From positions 310,001-374,000 of the forward strand of contig CBDDCC010000023.1 of NCBI GenBank assembly GCA_965225935.1: a DNA stretch of 64,000 nt, read 5' to 3'. The stretch is from CALJXB01 sp965225935 (GTDB lineage Bacteria; Pseudomonadota; Alphaproteobacteria; Kiloniellales; JAKSDN01). A program made the translations under genes and the position numbers. The notes under the pieces are model-generated. The model did not search any database and was not told where the DNA came from. It worked only from the letters and a program-made list of their open reading frames with translations. Position 1 is the stretch's first letter, and every line of letters starts with the position of its first letter. Below, piece after piece: positions 8,150 through 17,256 of this stretch.

Positions 8150-10129
8150 ATGACAGCAGAAACGCTTTCCTTCCAGGCCGAGGTCAGCCGCCTGCTCGAC
8201 ATCGTCGCCAACTCCCTCTACTCGCACAAGGAGATATTCCTGCGCGAGCTGATTTCGAACGCCTCGGACGCCTGCGACCGGCTGCGCTACGAGGCGATCG
8301 CCAAGCCCGAGCTAATCGCCGACCAGCCGGACTTCGAGATCCGCATCTCGACCGACCCCAAGGCCCGGCGTCTCGTCATCGCCGACAACGGCATCGGCAT
8401 GAACCGCACCGAGCTGATCGAGAACCTGGGTACTATCGCCCAGTCGGGCACCGCCGCCTTCGTCGAGCAGCTCGGCAAGTCCGACGCCGACGTGACCCAG
8501 ATCGGCCAGTTCGGCGTCGGCTTCTATTCCGCCTTCATGGTCGCCGAGCGGGTCGAGGTGACGAGCCGCAGGGCGGGCGAGGCGCAGGCCTGGCGCTGGC
8601 GATCCGACGGCAAGGGCTCGTTCGAGGTGGAGGAGAGCGACGGCGCGCCCGCTCGCGGCACGGAGATCGCGCTCACCCTCAAGAAGGGCGAGGAGGAGTT
8701 TCTCTCTCCGGCCGAGATCCGCCGCGTGGTCAAAACCTATTCCGACCACATCGCGATCCCCATCGTGCTCGACGAGGACGACAAGACCGAGACCCTGAAC
8801 CAGGCCTCGGCGCTCTGGAACCGGCCCAAGTCGGAGATCACCGACGAGCAGTACCGGGAGTTCTACCACCACGTCGGCCACGCCTTCGACGATCCCTGGA
8901 TGCGCCTGCACTTCAAGGCCGAGGGCGTGATCGAATACACCGGCCTGCTCTTCGTGCCGTCGACCCGGCCCTTCGACCTCTTCCACCCGGACCGGCGTCA
9001 CCAGGTGAAGCTCTACGTGAAGCGGGTCTTCATCACCGACGACTGCGCCGGCCTGGTGCCGTCCTACCTGCGCTTCCTGCGCGGCATCATCGACACCGAG
9101 GACCTGCCCCTCAACGTCAGCCGCGAGATGCTGCAGAACAACCCGCTGGTGGCGAAGATCCGCGGCGCCGTGGTCAAGCGGGTGCTGAGCGAGCTGAAGC
9201 GCAAGGCCGAGAAGGCGCCCGAGGACTACGCCGTCTTCTGGGACAACTTCGGCGCCGTCCTGAAGGAAGGCATCTACGAGGACGAGAGCCAGCGCACGAC
9301 ATTGCTGGAGCTCACCCGCTTCCGCTCCACCAGGGCCGGCGAGAGCGTCCCGGCCCAGGAGGGCAAGGACGAGAAGGCGGAGAAGGACGACGACAAGGCT
9401 GAGGACGAGACGTCCGCCGCCGCCGGTGGGCTCACAAGCCTCAAGGACTACCTGGCCCGCATGCCCGAGGGCCAGGAGGCGATCTACTACATCTCCGGCG
9501 AGGAGCGCGACAGCGTCATGCGCAGCCCGCAGCTCGAGGGCTTCAAGGCCAAGGGCGTCGAGGTGCTGCTGCTGACCGATCCGGTGGACGACTTCTGGCT
9601 CTCCGGCGTGCCGGACTACGAGGGCAAGCCCTTCAAGTCGGTGACCCGGGGCGCGGCGGACCTGGACGCCATCAAGGGGGTCGCCAAGTCAAAAGACACG
9701 GCCAAGGAAGGCGCCGACAGCGAGGACGAGCCCGCCGAGGCGGGGGCGCTCGACAGCCTGATCGCCTTCGTCAAGCTCACCCTGAAGGACCAGGTGAAGG
9801 ACGTGCGCCCTTCGGCGCGGCTGACGGAGAGCCCGGTCTGCCTGGTCGCCGACGAGGGCGATCTGGACATGCATATGGAGCGCATCCTGAAGCAGCACCA
9901 CCAGATCGACCGCAGCTCCCAGCGCATCCTCGAGGTCAATCCGGGCCACCGGCTGATCCGCTGCCTGGCCGACCAGGTCGAGGCCGGCGGCTCCGGCGGC
10001 GAGCTGGAGGAGGCGGCTCGGCTCTTGCTGGATCAGGCGCTGATCATGGAAGGCGAGCCGCCGCCCGACCCGGCGGCCTTTACCAGGCGCCTTTCGGACC
10101 TGGTGGCCCGCGGCCTGGCGACCGGCTGA
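8150..10129 (+). CDS. htpG: Hsp90-family molecular chaperone HtpG
   Basis: Cytosolic ATP-dependent chaperone. The 659-residue product has the GHKL ATPase signatures FLRELISNASDACDRLRYEA, DNGIGMNRTELIENLGTIAQSGT and QFGVGFYSAFMV. The middle domain includes PLNVSREMLQNNPLV. An acidic linker (KDEKAEKDDDKAEDE, near residues 405-420) sits inside the middle domain. Length matches the family. ATG 8150 begins MTAETLSFQAEVSRLLD, the conserved N-terminus; longer in-frame extensions upstream are non-conserved. Confidence 0.97.
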   Translation: MTAETLSFQAEVSRLLDIVANSLYSHKEIFLRELISNASDACDRLRYEAIAKPELIADQPDFEIRISTDPKARRLVIADNGIGMNRTELIENLGTIAQSGTAAFVEQLGKSDADVTQIGQFGVGFYSAFMVAERVEVTSRRAGEAQAWRWRSDGKGSFEVEESDGAPARGTEIALTLKKGEEEFLSPAEIRRVVKTYSDHIAIPIVLDEDDKTETLNQASALWNRPKSEITDEQYREFYHHVGHAFDDPWMRLHFKAEGVIEYTGLLFVPSTRPFDLFHPDRRHQVKLYVKRVFITDDCAGLVPSYLRFLRGIIDTEDLPLNVSREMLQNNPLVAKIRGAVVKRVLSELKRKAEKAPEDYAVFWDNFGAVLKEGIYEDESQRTTLLELTRFRSTRAGESVPAQEGKDEKAEKDDDKAEDETSAAAGGLTSLKDYLARMPEGQEAIYYISGEERDSVMRSPQLEGFKAKGVEVLLLTDPVDDFWLSGVPDYEGKPFKSVTRGAADLDAIKGVAKSKDTAKEGADSEDEPAEAGALDSLIAFVKLTLKDQVKDVRPSARLTESPVCLVADEGDLDMHMERILKQHHQIDRSSQRILEVNPGHRLIRCLADQVEAGGSGGELEEAARLLLDQALIMEGEPPPDPAAFTRRLSDLVARGLATG

Positions 10130-10168
10130 GGCTGCTGTCTCGGAAGGCTCCGGAGCTTCGTCCGGCGG

Positions 10169-10945
10169 TCAGTTGGCGTCGAACGGCATGGCCGCCGCGC
10201 CGAGAATGGGCCCGGTCTTGCCCTGCTGGACCAGGACGGCGCAGCCGCTGCGGCCGCGCGCGGTCAACCCATCGACATCGATCGGGATCTCCAGGCGCTC
10301 GCCGTTCCAGTCGGCGAGCTTCACCAGCTCCCGCACCACGTTGCTGTTCTTGAGCCGGCGGCCGCGGTTCTCGCCGCGCACCACCTCGGTCTCGTGCTGG
10401 TCGTCGTAAGCCACCAGCCAGACGGTCGCGCCGCCCTCGGGGCTGGGACCCTCGGAAATGACGAACCTGTCGCCGCCGTCCCCGACGTACTCGATGGTGA
10501 GCGCCTTGCCCTCGCTGGCCGAGTTCAGGATCGCGGCGCGCACGTCGCCGCGGCGGCTGCCCACCACGTTGCGCCGGCCGTCGATCACCATCTGCGGGGT
10601 GTAGACGTAGCGCAGCTCCAGCTCACGCGCGTAGTCGCGCTGGCGCTCGGTCATCTGAGGGCTGCCGAAGGGATCCTCCCAGCCGATATAGTCCCAGTAG
10701 TCGACGTGCAGCTCGAGGGCGATGATGCCCTCCTCCTCGGCCAGCTCGCCGAGCAGGGCCTCGGCCGGCGGGCAGGAGCTGCAGCCCTGGGACGTGAAGA
10801 GCTCGACCACCACCGGCGCCGCCGCGTGATCCGTCGCATTGGCCCGCGGAGCCTCGGAGAAATGCAGGAGGCCGTTCGCGCCGACGTACCAAACCCCGGC
10901 CGCGACGACCAAGGCCGCGGTTGTTCTTCTCAGGTTACCAAGCAT
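10169..10945 (-). CDS. Secreted DUF1223 protein with thioredoxin-like CxxC
   Basis: The 258-residue product has an N-terminal hydrophobic segment (residues about 8-25), consistent with export. The DUF1223 core follows: VVVELFTSQGCSSCPPAEALL, DYWDYIGWEDPFGSPQMTERQRDYA and VYTPQMVIDGRRNVVGSRR. The Cys-Ser-Ser-Cys pair lies where thioredoxin-fold proteins have their redox centre, but no substrate is known for the family. ATG 10945 has AGGGTG 6 bp upstream and is preferred over GTG 10951. Its 3' end faces htpG with only 39 bp between. Confidence 0.87.
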   Translation of the reverse strand: MLGNLRRTTAALVVAAGVWYVGANGLLHFSEAPRANATDHAAAPVVVELFTSQGCSSCPPAEALLGELAEEEGIIALELHVDYWDYIGWEDPFGSPQMTERQRDYARELELRYVYTPQMVIDGRRNVVGSRRGDVRAAILNSASEGKALTIEYVGDGGDRFVISEGPSPEGGATVWLVAYDDQHETEVVRGENRGRRLKNSNVVRELVKLADWNGERLEIPIDVDGLTARGRSGCAVLVQQGKTGPILGAAAMPFDAN

Positions 10946-11387
10946 GGCCACACCCTAGCTCTCGGCCTTCGTCACGGGCCAATCACGTTCGGTTGACTCG
11001 CATTCGACGAGCCGGCACGAGCAAAAGGCAGCGAGAAAGGCAAGGGCGGGATCCGGCTGCCCGCCACGCCCGGGCCGTTCCGGCAGGGCCGACTCGGGCC
11101 CCGGCCCACAGTCTATCGGCAGCACGATGGCCTGACCAGCACCGGTGCGGCGCACCGACGCCTTCATCCGGCCGGGGGCCAATTGGGCGTGCCGGCCCGG
11201 TCTGCCCCGGTGCCGAGCCGCTCCCCCAGGCCAACCGCCACCGCATGCAGACTCCGTGGAGACCGCGTGCCGACCGCAGACTTTGCCGCCCGCCACCGGA
11301 ACGGCCAGCCGTTTCACATGATTTACAATTGTATGGTGGTATACCGTATATTCTTTACACATACACTTCATAACTTCAAATAGTTAT

Positions 11388-11500
11388 TGACAAGCCTGGA
11401 AAAGTTGTAAAAAACTTTGCACGTGAACAGGAAAGAGATTTCCTGGCCCTCCACAAACTTCCGGGACCGCGTCCACCCGACACGGTCCCGGTTCTTTTTT
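11388..11500 (+). ncRNA. Candidate trans-acting small RNA with anti-SD-like loop
   Basis: Three hairpins occur in order. AAAGTT/AACTTT lies at 11401-11418. CAGGAAA/TTTCCTG with a GAGA tetraloop lies at 11428-11445. A 9-bp GC stem (CCGGGACCG/CGGTCCCGG, 11461-11491) is followed by TTCTTTTTT, a classic terminator. Between the second stem and the terminator the sequence CCCTCC (11447-11452) is unpaired, the kind of anti-Shine-Dalgarno seed used by many alphaproteobacterial sRNAs. A promoter is possible at TTTACA (11354-11359) with TCAAAT 16 bp later; TTGACA at 11387-11392 is an alternative -35. The 5' end is a guess. Confidence 0.55.
11461..11500 (+). terminator. Strong intrinsic terminator
   Basis: Nine-base stem CCGGGACCG (11461-11469) pairs with CGGTCCCGG (11483-11491) around a 13-base loop, directly followed by TTCTTTTTT (11492-11500). 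No protein gene ends upstream on the plus strand within about 1.3 kb, so it most likely ends a non-coding transcript. Confidence 0.8.
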
Positions 11501-12272
11501 GTCCGGCCCCTCGTCCTCCGGTCCGGTATGACCGCCGGCCACCGGGTGGGCTCAGGACCGCGGCTTCCAGCGTGACAAGGCGCTCGCGAGCAATTGAACG
11601 GCGTGCGCACCATTAATTCTTTGTCATTTAGGCGGCGCCGTCTGGCGCACCAGGCGATACACGGGGATCGCTTCCGACTGCGACCTGCGGCAGCAGGTGC
11701 CTCGAGACGCGCACCCAACGATTTGACATCATTGGCTTTCTTTAGCCGGCCAGCGGCGACCGGAGGCTCCGGCGGTCGAGCCGGGAGCGGCGCCGCACCG
11801 GGCCCAACGGCGGAAATGCCCCCTTTTCGGCGCAGCCTTTCAAGATTTCGCCACAATTGAGTCCTGGTCCAACCACAATCCTTGCCTATCTCTTTAACCA
11901 GCAGAGATTTCCCCTCTCTGTCAGAGGCGCCCAGCCGGCCTCCTCACTTTTGCCCCCCAATTAGGCTGGAAACTCGAGCGGTCGCCGGTCCCCGATCCCG
12001 GCGGCCGCTCACTCTACCTGGCGGCACAATACCGAGGCGGGGCGGATGCACGCTGGCGCGGCCGAAGAAGCCGGATAGCGCCGGCCGTCCCCCTTCACGA
12101 CTGGCGGCATTGGTGGCATCGGTACGATCTGATAGAACCGCCGGACCCGCTCGTCTCCCAGCGAGGCTCCAGTGCATCCTGTGTGCCCCGTGCATCCCGT
12201 GCGTGCCGCTCGATCCCCCCACGCCCTCCGGCCAGTCCGCCAGCCCCTTCGGCCCAGCCTCCGGCCCGAACC

Positions 12273-12962
12273 ATGAGCCTGTTCGAGGGCCGCGATCTCG
12301 CCTGCCTGCGCGGGGAACGGAGCGTCTTCGCCGGACTGAGCTTCGCCCTCGCCCCGGGCGGCGCGCTGCTGCTCACCGGGCCCAACGGCAGCGGCAAGTC
12401 GAGCCTGCTACGGCTGATGGCGGGGCTCCTCGCGCCGGCGGCGGGCAGCCTGCTCTGGGACGGCGCCCCGGTCCGCGAGGACCCCGAGGCCCACAGGGCC
12501 CGGCTGCACTACGTCGGCCATCTGAACGCCATCAAGACCGACCTGACTGCGGCCGAGAACCTGGCTTTCTGGGCGTCGGGGCGCGGCACCGGCCCCGAGG
12601 GCGGGCCGAATGCTGGATCGGACACCAATTCAGCCGCCAGATTAGCTGTCGGGACCGCCCTGGAGCGCTTTGCCCTGGCGCCGCTCGCGGACGTGGCCGC
12701 GCGCCTGCTCTCGGCCGGGCAGCGCCGCCGGCTGGCGCTCGCCCGGCTGCTGACGGGCACGGCGGAACTCTGGCTGCTCGACGAGCCGACGGTCGGCCTC
12801 GACGAGTCCTCCCTCGGCCGGCTGCAGGCGATCCTGGCCGCGCATCGCGAGACCGGCGGCCGCATCGTGGCGGCGACCCATACGGCCCTCGAGCTGCCGG
12901 GTGCCGAGCGTCTCGACCTCACGGACTATCCCCCCGCCGCGCTGGAGCTCGAGCCGTGGTGA
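12273..12962 (+). CDS. ccmA: Cytochrome c maturation ABC transporter ATPase CcmA
   Basis: ATPase of the CcmABCD complex that releases holo-CcmE from CcmC in System I cytochrome c maturation. The 229-residue product has Walker A GPNGSGKSS, signature LSAGQRRRLALARLL, Walker B LWLLDEPTVGLDE and H-loop ATHT. A Gly/Asn-rich insertion (GRGTGPEGGPNAGSDTNSAARLAVG) lies between the Q-loop region and the signature and looks like a local expansion. ATG 12273 gives the normal N-terminus; no clear Shine-Dalgarno is seen. It overlaps ccmB by 4 bp. Confidence 0.95.
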   Translation: MSLFEGRDLACLRGERSVFAGLSFALAPGGALLLTGPNGSGKSSLLRLMAGLLAPAAGSLLWDGAPVREDPEAHRARLHYVGHLNAIKTDLTAAENLAFWASGRGTGPEGGPNAGSDTNSAARLAVGTALERFALAPLADVAARLLSAGQRRRLALARLLTGTAELWLLDEPTVGLDESSLGRLQAILAAHRETGGRIVAATHTALELPGAERLDLTDYPPAALELEPW

Positions 12963-13624
12963 GCGGCGCCTTCGCCCTGGTCGGGCGCGACCTGCGCCTG
13001 GCCCTGCGCCAGCGCTCGGACGCCGGAACGGTGGTGTTGTTCTTCGTCCTGACGGCCTCGCTCTTCCCCTTCGCCATCGGGCCGGAGCCCAACATCCTGC
13101 TGCGCATCGCGCCGGGGGTCATCTGGGTGACCGCGCTGCTCGCGGTGCTGCTCTCTCTCGAGCGCCTGTTCCTCGCCGATTACGAGGACGGCAGCCTGGA
13201 GCTGCTGGCGCTCGCGCCGGGCTCGCTCGGCCTCGCGGTGCTGGCGAAGTGCCTCGCCCACTGGCTGACCACCGGCCTGCCGGTGATCCTGGCAGCTCCC
13301 CTGATCGGCCTGCTCTACGGTCTCGAGCCCGGGGTTTTCCCGGTCCTGATGGGCGCCATGCTGCTGGGCACGCCCAGCCTCAGCCTGGTCGGCGCTATCG
13401 GCGCGGCGCTGACGCTGGGGGCGCGGCGCGGCGGCGTGCTGGTGCCGCTCCTGGTGCTGCCGCTCTACGTGCCAATGCTGATCTTCGGGGTGCTGGCGGT
13501 CGACGCCGCCCTGGCAGGATTGCCGGCGAGACCCTACATCCTGCTTTTAGCCGCCCTCTTGCTGGCGGCGCTGCCGCTCGCGCCCCTGGCGGCCGCGGCG
13601 GCCCTGCGCCAGGCGGTGGAATAG
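12959..13624 (+). CDS. ccmB: Cytochrome c maturation permease CcmB
   Basis: Membrane subunit of CcmABCD. The 221-residue product is highly hydrophobic with about six transmembrane segments. It carries family-typical stretches: RDLRLALRQRSDAG at the start, APGVIWVTALLAVLLSLERLFLADYEDGSLELL, and GRRGGVLVPLLVLPLYVPMLIFG-like sequence later. The start is GTG 12959, overlapping the ccmA stop as GTGA; GTG 12956 is an equal alternative. Translation is likely coupled to ccmA. Confidence 0.95.
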   Translation: MSGAFALVGRDLRLALRQRSDAGTVVLFFVLTASLFPFAIGPEPNILLRIAPGVIWVTALLAVLLSLERLFLADYEDGSLELLALAPGSLGLAVLAKCLAHWLTTGLPVILAAPLIGLLYGLEPGVFPVLMGAMLLGTPSLSLVGAIGAALTLGARRGGVLVPLLVLPLYVPMLIFGVLAVDAALAGLPARPYILLLAALLLAALPLAPLAAAAALRQAVE

Positions 13625-13793
13625 ACATGGATCAATGCGGAAACGCCCCGGCCATGGCACCTGACCCGCTGCGCAGCGGCGGTCCGGACCGCCATGCAAA
13701 CGCAGGGCACCGGCGGTCCGCTCCAGCCTCGAAGGTTCGCGTCCCTGGCCCGGCCGCGGAGAAAGCGGTGGAGAAAGGGGCATTGAGAGGCTG

Positions 13794-14522
13794 ATGCACC
13801 GTTTCGCCAACCCCGGCCGCTTCATGCGCCTCGCCGACCGGCTGCTGCCCTGGACCGGCACGCTGGCGCTTCTCTTCATCGGGGCCGGCCTCTATCTCGG
13901 CCTCTTCGGGTCGCCGCCCGACTACCAGCAGGGCGAGAGCGTGCGCATCATGTACGTCCACGTGCCCTCGGCCTGGATGGCGCTCTTCGTCTACACCTGC
14001 ATCGCCGGCGCAAGCGCGGCGGCGTTGATCTGGCGTCATCCGCTGGCCGACCTGGCCGCCAAGGCCTCCTCGCCCATCGGCGCGGCCTTCACCTTCCTGG
14101 CGCTGGTCACCGGTTCGCTCTGGGGCAAGCCCATGTGGGGCACCTGGTGGGTCTGGGACGCGCGCCTCACCTCGGTCCTGGTGCTGTTCTTCCTCTACCT
14201 CGGCCACATGGCGCTGATGAACGCCTTCGAGGACCCGGCGCGCGGCCGCAAGGCAGCGGCGGTGCTGGCGCTGGTCGGCTTCGTCAACGTGCCCATCATC
14301 AAGTACTCGGTGGACTGGTGGAACACGCTGCACCAGCCGGCGAGCGTCTTCCGCATGGACGGCCCGACGATCGACCCCTCCATGCTTTGGCCCTTGCTGC
14401 TGATGGGCGCGGGCTTCACGTTCTATTACCTCTCGCTGCTCTTGATCCGCATCAAGAGCGAGCTGATCGAGGCACGCCTGAGGGCGCTCGGCCAGGCGGC
14501 TCTGGCGCCAGCGGCCGAATAG
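13794..14522 (+). CDS. ccmC: Haem-handling protein CcmC
   Basis: CcmC binds haem with its tryptophan-rich periplasmic loop and loads it onto CcmE. The 242-residue product has six predicted membrane segments, the WWD motif GTWWVWDARLTSVL and flanking candidate haem-ligand histidines in YVHVPSAWM and YSVDWWNTLHQPAS. The 169-bp gap after ccmB has no gene; GAGAGG lies just before ATG 13794. Confidence 0.96.
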   Translation: MHRFANPGRFMRLADRLLPWTGTLALLFIGAGLYLGLFGSPPDYQQGESVRIMYVHVPSAWMALFVYTCIAGASAAALIWRHPLADLAAKASSPIGAAFTFLALVTGSLWGKPMWGTWWVWDARLTSVLVLFFLYLGHMALMNAFEDPARGRKAAAVLALVGFVNVPIIKYSVDWWNTLHQPASVFRMDGPTIDPSMLWPLLLMGAGFTFYYLSLLLIRIKSELIEARLRALGQAALAPAAE

Positions 14523-14542
14523 GGGGAGGGGAGCGCAAGACC

Positions 14543-14755
14543 ATGACGGCGTTCGACGGCTTTCTTGCGATGGGCGGCTACGGCGGCTTCGTCTGGCCGG
14601 CCTTCGGGCTCACCGCCGCGCTCATGCTGGCGCTCCTCGTCGACAGCCTGCGGCGTCTCACCAGCAACCGCCGGGCGCTCGCCCGCCTGGAGGCCCGGAT
14701 GCCCCGGCGCCGCGGCGAGGCGAGGCGCGTGAAGGGCGAGGGCCCGCGCACATGA
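14543..14755 (+). CDS. ccmD: Haem exporter small subunit CcmD
   Basis: The 70-residue product has one membrane helix (GGFVWPAFGLTAALMLALLVDSLRR) and a basic cytoplasmic tail, the usual CcmD form. CcmD helps release CcmE from CcmABC. GGGGAGGGGAG lies just upstream of ATG 14543. The 3' end overlaps the ccmE start by 4 bp (ATGA). Confidence 0.9.
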   Translation: MTAFDGFLAMGGYGGFVWPAFGLTAALMLALLVDSLRRLTSNRRALARLEARMPRRRGEARRVKGEGPRT

Positions 14756-15234
14756 TGAAGCGCAAGCACCGGCGCCTCGCCTTCATCCTGGCCGGCATGC
14801 TGGCGCTGGCCGCCGCAACGGCCCTGGTGCTGGTCGCCTTCGAAGAGAACATCATGCTGTTCCACAGCCCAACCCAGGTGGTCGAGGACCGGCCCGCGCC
14901 GGAGCGCGCCTTCCGCCTGGGCGGCCTGGTGGAGGAAGGCTCGCTGAAGCGCCTCGGCGACGGGCTCACCGTCGAGTTCCGGATCACCGATCTGGGCGAG
15001 AGCGTGCCGGTCACCTACACGGGCATCCTGCCGGACCTGTTCCGCGAGGGGCAGGGCGTGGTCACGGAGGGCACCTTGGGCGCGGACGGCGTGTTCCGGG
15101 CCCGCGAGGTGCTGGCCAAGCACGACGAGACCTACATGCCGCGCGAGGTGTCCGACGCCCTCAAGGCCGCCGGCCAGTGGAAGGGCGACGGCGACAACGG
15201 CAGCGCGGCAGACGCGGCAGACGGCGGCCAATGA
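14752..15234 (+). CDS. ccmE: Haem chaperone CcmE
   Basis: CcmE binds haem covalently through a histidine and passes it to the CcmFH lyase. The 160-residue product has an N-terminal anchor (residues about 9-28). An OB-fold domain follows with VTYTGILPDLFREGQGVVTEG and the haem-binding motif LAKHDETYMP, with the His and the downstream Tyr both present. It overlaps ccmD and ccmF by 4 bp each, so the block is translationally coupled. Confidence 0.96.
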   Translation: MMKRKHRRLAFILAGMLALAAATALVLVAFEENIMLFHSPTQVVEDRPAPERAFRLGGLVEEGSLKRLGDGLTVEFRITDLGESVPVTYTGILPDLFREGQGVVTEGTLGADGVFRAREVLAKHDETYMPREVSDALKAAGQWKGDGDNGSAADAADGGQ

Positions 15235-17207
15235 TCCCCGAGATCGGCCACTTCGCCCTCATCCTGGCCCTCCTGGTCGCCCTGCTGCAAGGTAGCCTGC
15301 CCATGCTGGGCGCGGCGCGCGGGCGGGCCGACTGGATGGCGCTGGCACGGCCCACGGCGGTGCTGCAGCTCGTCCTCGTGCTGATCGCCTTCCTCGCCCT
15401 CATGCAGGCCTACGTGACCTCCGACTTCAGCGTGCTCAATGTCGCCCTCAACTCCCACTCGGCGAAGCCGCTGCTCTACAAGATCACCGGCGTCTGGGGA
15501 AACCACGAAGGCTCGCTCCTGCTCTGGGTGCTGATCCTCGCCCTCTTCGGCGCCGCGGTCTCGCTCTTCGGCGGCAACCTGCCGGCCAGCCTGCGCGCCC
15601 GGGTGCTGGGCGTGCAGGCCTGGATCGCCGTCGGCTTCCTCGCCTTCACCATCCTCACCTCCAACCCCTTCGAGCGCCTCGTGCCGGCGCCGGAGAACGG
15701 CCGCGACCTCAACCCGCTGCTGCAGGACCCCGGCCTCGCCTTCCACCCGCCCATGCTCTACACGGGCTACGTCGGCTTCTCGATCGCCTTCTCCTTCGCC
15801 ATCGCCGCCCTCATCGAGGGCAAGGTCGATGCCGCCTGGGCGCGCTGGGTCAGGCCCTGGACCCTGGCCGCCTGGTGCTTCCTCACCGCCGGCATCGCGC
15901 TCGGCTCCTGGTGGGCCTACTACGAGCTCGGCTGGGGCGGCTGGTGGTTCTGGGACCCGGTGGAGAACGTCTCCTTCATGCCCTGGCTGATGGGTACGGC
16001 CCTGCTGCACACCGCCGTCGTGGTCGAGAAGCGCGACGCCTTGAAGGTCTGGACCATCCTGCTCGCCATACTGACCTTCTCGCTGTCGCTGATCGGCACC
16101 TTCATCGTGCGCTCGGGCCTCTTGACCTCGGTGCACGCCTTTGCCACCGACCCGGAGCGTGGGCTCTTCATCCTGCTGCTGCTCTTCATCACCATCGGCG
16201 GCTCGCTGCTGCTGTTCGCGCTCAGGGCGCCGGCGCTCAAGGCGGGCGGGCTGTTCGCGCCGGTGAGCCGCGAGGGCGCGCTGGTGCTGAACAACCTGCT
16301 GCTCTCGGTGGCCTGCGCCACGGTCTTCCTCGGCACCCTCTATCCCCTCTTCCTCGAGGCGCTGGGCGGCGGCAAGGTTTCGGTCGGTGCGCCCTACTTC
16401 AACGCCACCTTCGTCCCCATCATGATGCCGCTGGTGGCGGTCATGGCCCTGGGGCCGCTGCTGCCGTGGAAGCGCGCCGACCTGCTGGGCGCCCTCGGCC
16501 GCCTCAAGCTGGCGGGGCTCTTCACCCTCCTCATCGGCATCGCAACCGTCTACCTCCATTCCGGGGGGCCGGTCCTGGCCTGGATCGGCATGGCGCTGGC
16601 CGCCTGGCTGTTCGCCGGCACCCTCACCGACTGGGCCGGCCGGGTGAAGCTGTTCCGCGCGCCGCTGGAGGAGAGCTGGCGCCGGGCCCGCGGCCTGCCG
16701 CGCTCGGCCTACGGCATGACCCTCGCCCACGCCGGCTTCGCCATCGCCATCGCCGGCATCACCGCCGCGGCCGCCTGGGAGGGCGAGGTGGTGAAGATCA
16801 TGAAGCCCGGCGAGACCCTGGAGCTTGCCGGCTACGACTATCGCCTGGAGAACGTGAGGACCCTCCGCGGCCCCAACTACACCAGCCAGACGGCCAGCTT
16901 CACGGTCCTCGACGACGGGCGGGAGGTGGCCCGTCTGACGCCCGAGAAGCGCCTCTACGACGTGCAGCGCACCGAGACCACCGAGGCGGCGATCCACACC
17001 ACAGGCTTCGCAGACCTCTACGCCGTCATCGGCGATCCCGACGGGCGGGGCGGCTGGACGGTCAGGATCTATCACGAGCCGCTCGTGCCCTGGATCTGGG
17101 CCGGGTCGCTCATCATGGTGCTCGGCGGCGCCGTGTCCCTCAGCGACCGGCGACTCCGGGTCGGCGCGCCGGCGCGGCGGCGCAAGCCCGCCATGGCCGC
17201 CGCCTGA
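15231..17207 (+). CDS. ccmF: Cytochrome c haem lyase subunit CcmF
   Basis: CcmF, with CcmH, attaches haem to apocytochrome c. The 658-residue product has about 15 membrane segments, the WWD signature WGGWWFWDPVENVSFMPWL, and conserved histidines in NSHSAKPLLYKITGVWGNHEGS and near GTALLHTAVV. ATG 15231 overlaps the ccmE stop and gives MIPEIGHFALIL, the expected N-terminus. Confidence 0.96.
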   Translation: MIPEIGHFALILALLVALLQGSLPMLGAARGRADWMALARPTAVLQLVLVLIAFLALMQAYVTSDFSVLNVALNSHSAKPLLYKITGVWGNHEGSLLLWVLILALFGAAVSLFGGNLPASLRARVLGVQAWIAVGFLAFTILTSNPFERLVPAPENGRDLNPLLQDPGLAFHPPMLYTGYVGFSIAFSFAIAALIEGKVDAAWARWVRPWTLAAWCFLTAGIALGSWWAYYELGWGGWWFWDPVENVSFMPWLMGTALLHTAVVVEKRDALKVWTILLAILTFSLSLIGTFIVRSGLLTSVHAFATDPERGLFILLLLFITIGGSLLLFALRAPALKAGGLFAPVSREGALVLNNLLLSVACATVFLGTLYPLFLEALGGGKVSVGAPYFNATFVPIMMPLVAVMALGPLLPWKRADLLGALGRLKLAGLFTLLIGIATVYLHSGGPVLAWIGMALAAWLFAGTLTDWAGRVKLFRAPLEESWRRARGLPRSAYGMTLAHAGFAIAIAGITAAAAWEGEVVKIMKPGETLELAGYDYRLENVRTLRGPNYTSQTASFTVLDDGREVARLTPEKRLYDVQRTETTEAAIHTTGFADLYAVIGDPDGRGGWTVRIYHEPLVPWIWAGSLIMVLGGAVSLSDRRLRVGAPARRRKPAMAAA

Positions 17208-17219
17208 TGCCGGCACGAG

Positions 17220-17256
17220 AATCATGCCTGGAATCATGCCTGGGCAGGTGACATGA
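17220..17256 (+). repeat. Tandem 12-bp repeat and 10-codon upstream frame before ccmG
   Basis: AATCATGCCTGG occurs twice head to tail (17220-17231 and 17232-17243). ATG 17224 opens a frame reading MPGIMPGQVT that stops with TGA 17254-17256, overlapping the ccmG start (17253) as ATGA. It may be a coupling peptide or a chance frame. Confidence 0.4.

Larger units (their letters stand above)
10946..12272. other. 1.3-kb gene-free region with AT-rich core
   Basis: No open frame here has a ribosome-binding site, coding-like composition or recognisable protein features on either strand. The region drops from GC-rich to AT-rich at 11310-11460. This core contains the palindrome GGTATACC (11338-11345), several promoter-like hexamers and the small-RNA candidate described separately. 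The rest (10946-11300 and 11501-12272) shows nothing I can interpret. Confidence 0.6.

Noticed and set aside
10955..11371. 138-codon minus-strand frame upstream of the DUF1223 gene
   Set aside because: No SD, no recognisable features, and composition fits non-coding translation.
11368..11856. 162-codon minus-strand frame in the gene-free region
   Set aside because: No ribosome site or family-like pattern. Its amino-acid mix is random-looking and it crosses the AT-rich sRNA candidate.
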